NCBI RefSeq assembly: GCF_023702125.1
Contig: NZ_CP098415.1
Span: 1,302,001-1,366,000 of the forward strand
Source: Halorubrum hochsteinianum
GTDB lineage: Archaea; Halobacteriota; Halobacteria; Halobacteriales; Haloferacaceae
Direction of reading: 5' to 3'
DNA: 64,000 nt
The position numbers and the translations under genes were made by a program. The notes below the pieces were generated by a model that did not search any database, had not been told where the DNA came from, and saw only the letters and a program-made list of their open reading frames with translations. Each line of letters opens with the position of its first letter. Position 1 is the stretch's first letter. Shown here piece by piece: positions 61,721 through 64,000 of the stretch.

Positions 61721-61912
61721 TCACTTCGCCAAGTGCGTGATGTCCCGTCGCAGGGTGTAGCCGCGCGGGACCCCGACGACCCCCAGACACTCGCCGCACA
61801 GCACTCGCTCGTAGTCGCGGTTGGTCTCCTTCTCCAACAGTGAGACGTCCGCGAGCGGGAACACCGACTCGCAGCGATCGCACTCCGCCTTGTCGCCGTC
61901 GACGATCTTCAT
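61721..61912 (-). CDS. small zinc-ribbon protein
   Basis: 63 residues, starting MKIVDGDKAECDRCESVFPL. Cys pairs CDRC (about 11-14) and CGEC (about 39-42) form a two-knuckle zinc site. The C-terminus (PRGYTLRRDITHLAK) is basic. A TATA-like AATTTATGT about 27 bases before the ATG supports this start over the longer frame. It is unassigned, like other haloarchaeal micro-zinc proteins. Confidence 0.7.
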   Translation of the reverse strand: MKIVDGDKAECDRCESVFPLADVSLLEKETNRDYERVLCGECLGVVGVPRGYTLRRDITHLAK

Positions 61913-61983
61913 CGACTTCCCGTTCCGGCGATCGGCACATAAATTCGCGGACGGCGTTATCACTCGGGATAGCGAGGGCCGAT

Positions 61984-61989
61984 AAAAAA
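61984..61989 (-). terminator. poly-U terminator of the ribosomal protein operon
   Basis: On the coding strand of rpl12 this is a run of six T bases (GATTTTTTATC) about 45 bases after the stop codon. U-runs terminate archaeal transcripts without a required hairpin. Confidence 0.55.
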
Positions 61990-62033
61990 TCGAGTCGCGG
62001 GTCGGCGCGGTCGGGGTCCGAGCGGTTCCGGCG

Positions 62034-62378
62034 TTAACCGAAGAGCTCGCCGAGACCCTCGCCGCCGTCGCCGTCTTCCTCGTCGTCCTCGTCGGCCGCT
62101 TCCTCGGCGGCGTCTGCCTCGTCGTCCTCGTCGTCGTCGCCGTCGTCGGCGGACGCGTCGGCGTCGGCGGAACCGCCCGCGGCCGCGCCGGCGGCGGGTG
62201 CCGCGGCGGCCGTCTCGATGGCCTCCTCGATGTCGACGTCCTCCAGCGCGGCGACGAGCGCCTTGACGCGGGACTCCTCGACGTCGACGCCGGCGGCTTC
62301 CAGCACGCCGGTGACGTTGTCTTCGTTGATCTCTGCTCCAGTCTCGTTCAGGATGAGCGCAGCGTAAACGTATTCCAT
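62034..62378 (-). CDS. rpl12: 50S ribosomal protein L12 (archaeal P1 type)
   Basis: 114 residues. An N-terminal dimerisation domain ([24 protein letters not shown], about 1-57) is followed by an Ala/Gly hinge, a very acidic tail (about 75-100), and the terminal GLGELFG that binds elongation factors. Multiple dimers bind the L10 C-terminus to form the stalk. It is the last gene of the L1-L10-L12 operon, 16 bases after rpl10. Confidence 0.95.
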   Translation of the reverse strand: MEYVYAALILNETGAEINEDNVTGVLEAAGVDVEESRVKALVAALEDVDIEEAIETAAAAPAAGAAAGGSADADASADDGDDDEDDEADAAEEAADEDDEEDGDGGEGLGELFG

Positions 62379-62394
62379 TGGTGTGTACCTCGTG

Positions 62395-63438
62395 TTATCC
62401 GAACATCGCGCCGAGTCCGTCGCCGCCGTCGCCGCCGTCGTCCTCGTCGTCGGCGTCGTCGGTGGCCTCCTCGGCGTCTTCCGTCTCTTCGTCCGCCTGT
62501 TCCTCCTCGTCGGCGTCGTCGGCCGCCGGCTCGGTCGCCGGCGCGGCCTCGACGCCCTGAAGCTCCTCGGGGAGCGCCTCCTCGTCGTCGATCTGCGCCG
62601 CGAGCGCGCGGAGCTGGGCGTCGGCCTTCCCGATCAGGTCGGGCACGACGTCCGGGCTCTCGATCTCCGCGAACAGGCCGACGGACTTCGCCTCGCCGGA
62701 CGCCTTCGCGAGAAGGGTGCCGGCGGTGGCGGCCGTCGGGTACGCGGCGTTGACCGAGAGGTTGCGCGCGCCGGCCGCGGCGGACTGGATGTCCGCGCGG
62801 TACTCGTCGACGTCGATTTCGAGCTCGTCCGGCTCGAACAGGACGCCCTCGGAGTAGACGGCGCGCAGGTCCAGCCCGACCTCCTTCGGCTCGATGCCGA
62901 GTTCGACGAGGACGTTCGCGAGGTCGGCGTCGACGACCTCGCCCTCCGTCAGCACCGTCGAGTCCTCGGTGACCTTGATCGAGCCGTCCTGGATGCGGGC
63001 GGCCGCGCCCACGGTCTGGAGCTCGCCGACGAACGGCCCCGGGTCGACGCCGGTGTCGCCCTCGGGGATCACGATGTCGTTGGGAGCCACCTCGCCCTCG
63101 TTGATCGGGGCGGGGGTCTTCGAGGCTTCGAGCTGCTTGAAGAGGCCGAACGGGTTGTCGTTGGTGCCGACGAGCGCCACCTGACCGCTGACGTACTCCG
63201 TCAGCGCCTCGACCCCGTCGTCGACCTCCTCCAGCGCTCGGTTCGTGAGCGTGTTGCGGCTCATGCGGACGGCGGCCGAGCCGTGAAGCTCCCGGCGCAT
63301 GGCCTGGAGCTGGCGGCTCGGAATGCCGGCCACGCCGACGATCCCGACCGAGTTGTACGAGTCGATGAAGTCGACGAGCTCGTCGACCTCCTCGCGTTTC
63401 CACTCGGGGATCGTCTCGGTCTTGCGGACCGAGCTCAT
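62395..63438 (-). CDS. rpl10: 50S ribosomal protein L10 (P0)
   Basis: 347 residues. The N-terminal rRNA-binding domain ([16 protein letters not shown], about 40-55) is followed by the archaeal/eukaryal insert (about 110-180), the helical spine that holds L12 dimers (about 210-285) and an acidic tail ending GLGAMFG, almost the same as the L12 end. It overlaps rpl1 by four bases (ATGA). It forms the base of the ribosomal stalk. Confidence 0.96.
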   Translation of the reverse strand: MSSVRKTETIPEWKREEVDELVDFIDSYNSVGIVGVAGIPSRQLQAMRRELHGSAAVRMSRNTLTNRALEEVDDGVEALTEYVSGQVALVGTNDNPFGLFKQLEASKTPAPINEGEVAPNDIVIPEGDTGVDPGPFVGELQTVGAAARIQDGSIKVTEDSTVLTEGEVVDADLANVLVELGIEPKEVGLDLRAVYSEGVLFEPDELEIDVDEYRADIQSAAAGARNLSVNAAYPTAATAGTLLAKASGEAKSVGLFAEIESPDVVPDLIGKADAQLRALAAQIDDEEALPEELQGVEAAPATEPAADDADEEEQADEETEDAEEATDDADDEDDGGDGGDGLGAMFG

Positions 63439-64000
63439 ACGGGCACCTCCTTCGCGGGACCCATCGTGGTCTTCACGTAGATCCCGTCGATGTTGAGCGG
63501 CCCCTTCTCGAGGTCTGCTTCGAGTCGCCGGATGATGACGTCGATGTTGTCCGAGATCGCGTCAGCGCCCATGTCCTCGGCACCGACGCGGGTGTGGAAC
63601 GTGCGCCGGTCGCGCGACCGGAGCTGCACCGTGTTCTTCATCCGGTTGACTGTGTCGACGACGTCGTCGTCCGGCTGTAGTGGGGTAGGCATCTTCCCGC
63701 GCGGACCGAGGACGGTACCGAGGTACCGACCGATGTCCTGCATCAGGTTGGCCTCCGCGACGAAGAAGTCGGTATCGTCGGCCAGGTCCTTTGCGCGGTC
63801 GTCGTCGTCTCCTAAGTCTTCGAGGTCGTCGCTGTCGAGCACTTCGTCAGCGACCTCCTCTGCGCGGACGGCGGTTTCGCCCTCCGCGAAGACGACGATC
63901 TGTGTCTCCTGCCCCGTTCCAGCCGGCAGCACGACGGACTCGTCGATACGGTTCGACGGATCGTTGAGGTCGAGGTCTCGCAGGTTGATCGCGATGTCCA
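63435..64000 (-). CDS. rpl1: 50S ribosomal protein L1, 5' end outside the window
   Basis: The gene enters from the right edge; at least 188 codons are present. The sequence continues upstream of the internal Met as [17 protein letters not shown], the normal N-terminal region of archaeal L1, so only a short 5' part is missing. The signature [18 protein letters not shown] and the closing [10 protein letters not shown] are clear. L1 binds the L1 stalk of 23S rRNA and, in archaea, often represses its own operon by binding its mRNA, a site that would lie outside this window. Confidence 0.95.
   Translation of the reverse strand, partial: DIAINLRDLDLNDPSNRIDESVVLPAGTGQETQIVVFAEGETAVRAEEVADEVLDSDDLEDLGDDDDRAKDLADDTDFFVAEANLMQDIGRYLGTVLGPRGKMPTPLQPDDDVVDTVNRMKNTVQLRSRDRRTFHTRVGAEDMGADAISDNIDVIIRRLEADLEKGPLNIDGIYVKTTMGPAKEVPV

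Noticed and set aside
62034-63438. Similar acidic ends of L10 and L12 as a recent duplication
   Set aside because: The shared tail ending in GLG-x2-FG is a normal feature of archaeal stalk proteins.

Overview
The window comes from a haloarchaeal chromosome. It is GC-rich, its proteins are very acidic, many promoters look leaderless with TATA-like boxes, and genes are often coupled by 1-4 base overlaps. The archaeal MCM, PriL, RFC and L1-L10-L12 genes together with a bacterial-type NAD-dependent ligase fit class Halobacteria. The genus (something like Halorubrum) is an inference.

Positions 1 to about 11,800 are an accessory island, partly AT-rich. It holds a truncated adenine methyltransferase; a winged-helix regulator plus nucleotidyltransferase pair resembling a toxin-antitoxin system, with a palindrome around its TATA box; a frameshifted uracil-DNA-glycosylase-like gene; a tyrosine recombinase whose catalytic Tyr is out of frame; a compact six-gene operon (two zinc ribbons, a PD-(D/E)XK-like nuclease, a membrane protein, a large winged-helix protein); a HEPN-domain gene split by an IS5-like element; and a small nuclease-like gene.

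From 11.8 kb the sequence becomes ordinary chromosome. Two tandem type IV pilins are followed by an SDR enzyme, a Gfo/Idh/MocA oxidoreductase, pheST and a HalOD1 protein. A minus-strand block (28.9 to 19.7 kb) starts with mcm, carrying two inteins, and continues through five lineage-specific genes, including a MinD-like ATPase, to an M48-like membrane protein that has lost its zinc motif. Then come a Ski2-type helicase, a NucS-N/zinc-ribbon fusion, tyrS, a DUF460 protein, a site-2 protease, several small enzymes, a PAS histidine kinase, tRNA-Leu(CAA), a pyrG-guaAb operon, a membrane DUF1508 protein, an amidohydrolase, ligA, a two-gene ABC exporter, tRNA-Val(TAC), a CUT1 sugar ABC importer, rfcC-asd, a double DUF1508 protein, priL, and the L1-L10-L12 ribosomal operon running off the right edge.

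Replication and repair genes recur across the core (mcm, ligA, rfcC, priL, helicase, NucS-like). The best candidates for something undescribed are a two-copy intergenic element with compensatory stem changes (32,022 and 40,998), the regulator-nucleotidyltransferase pair with its operator, the mcm-linked cluster, and the helix-turn-helix modules buried inside the mcm inteins.
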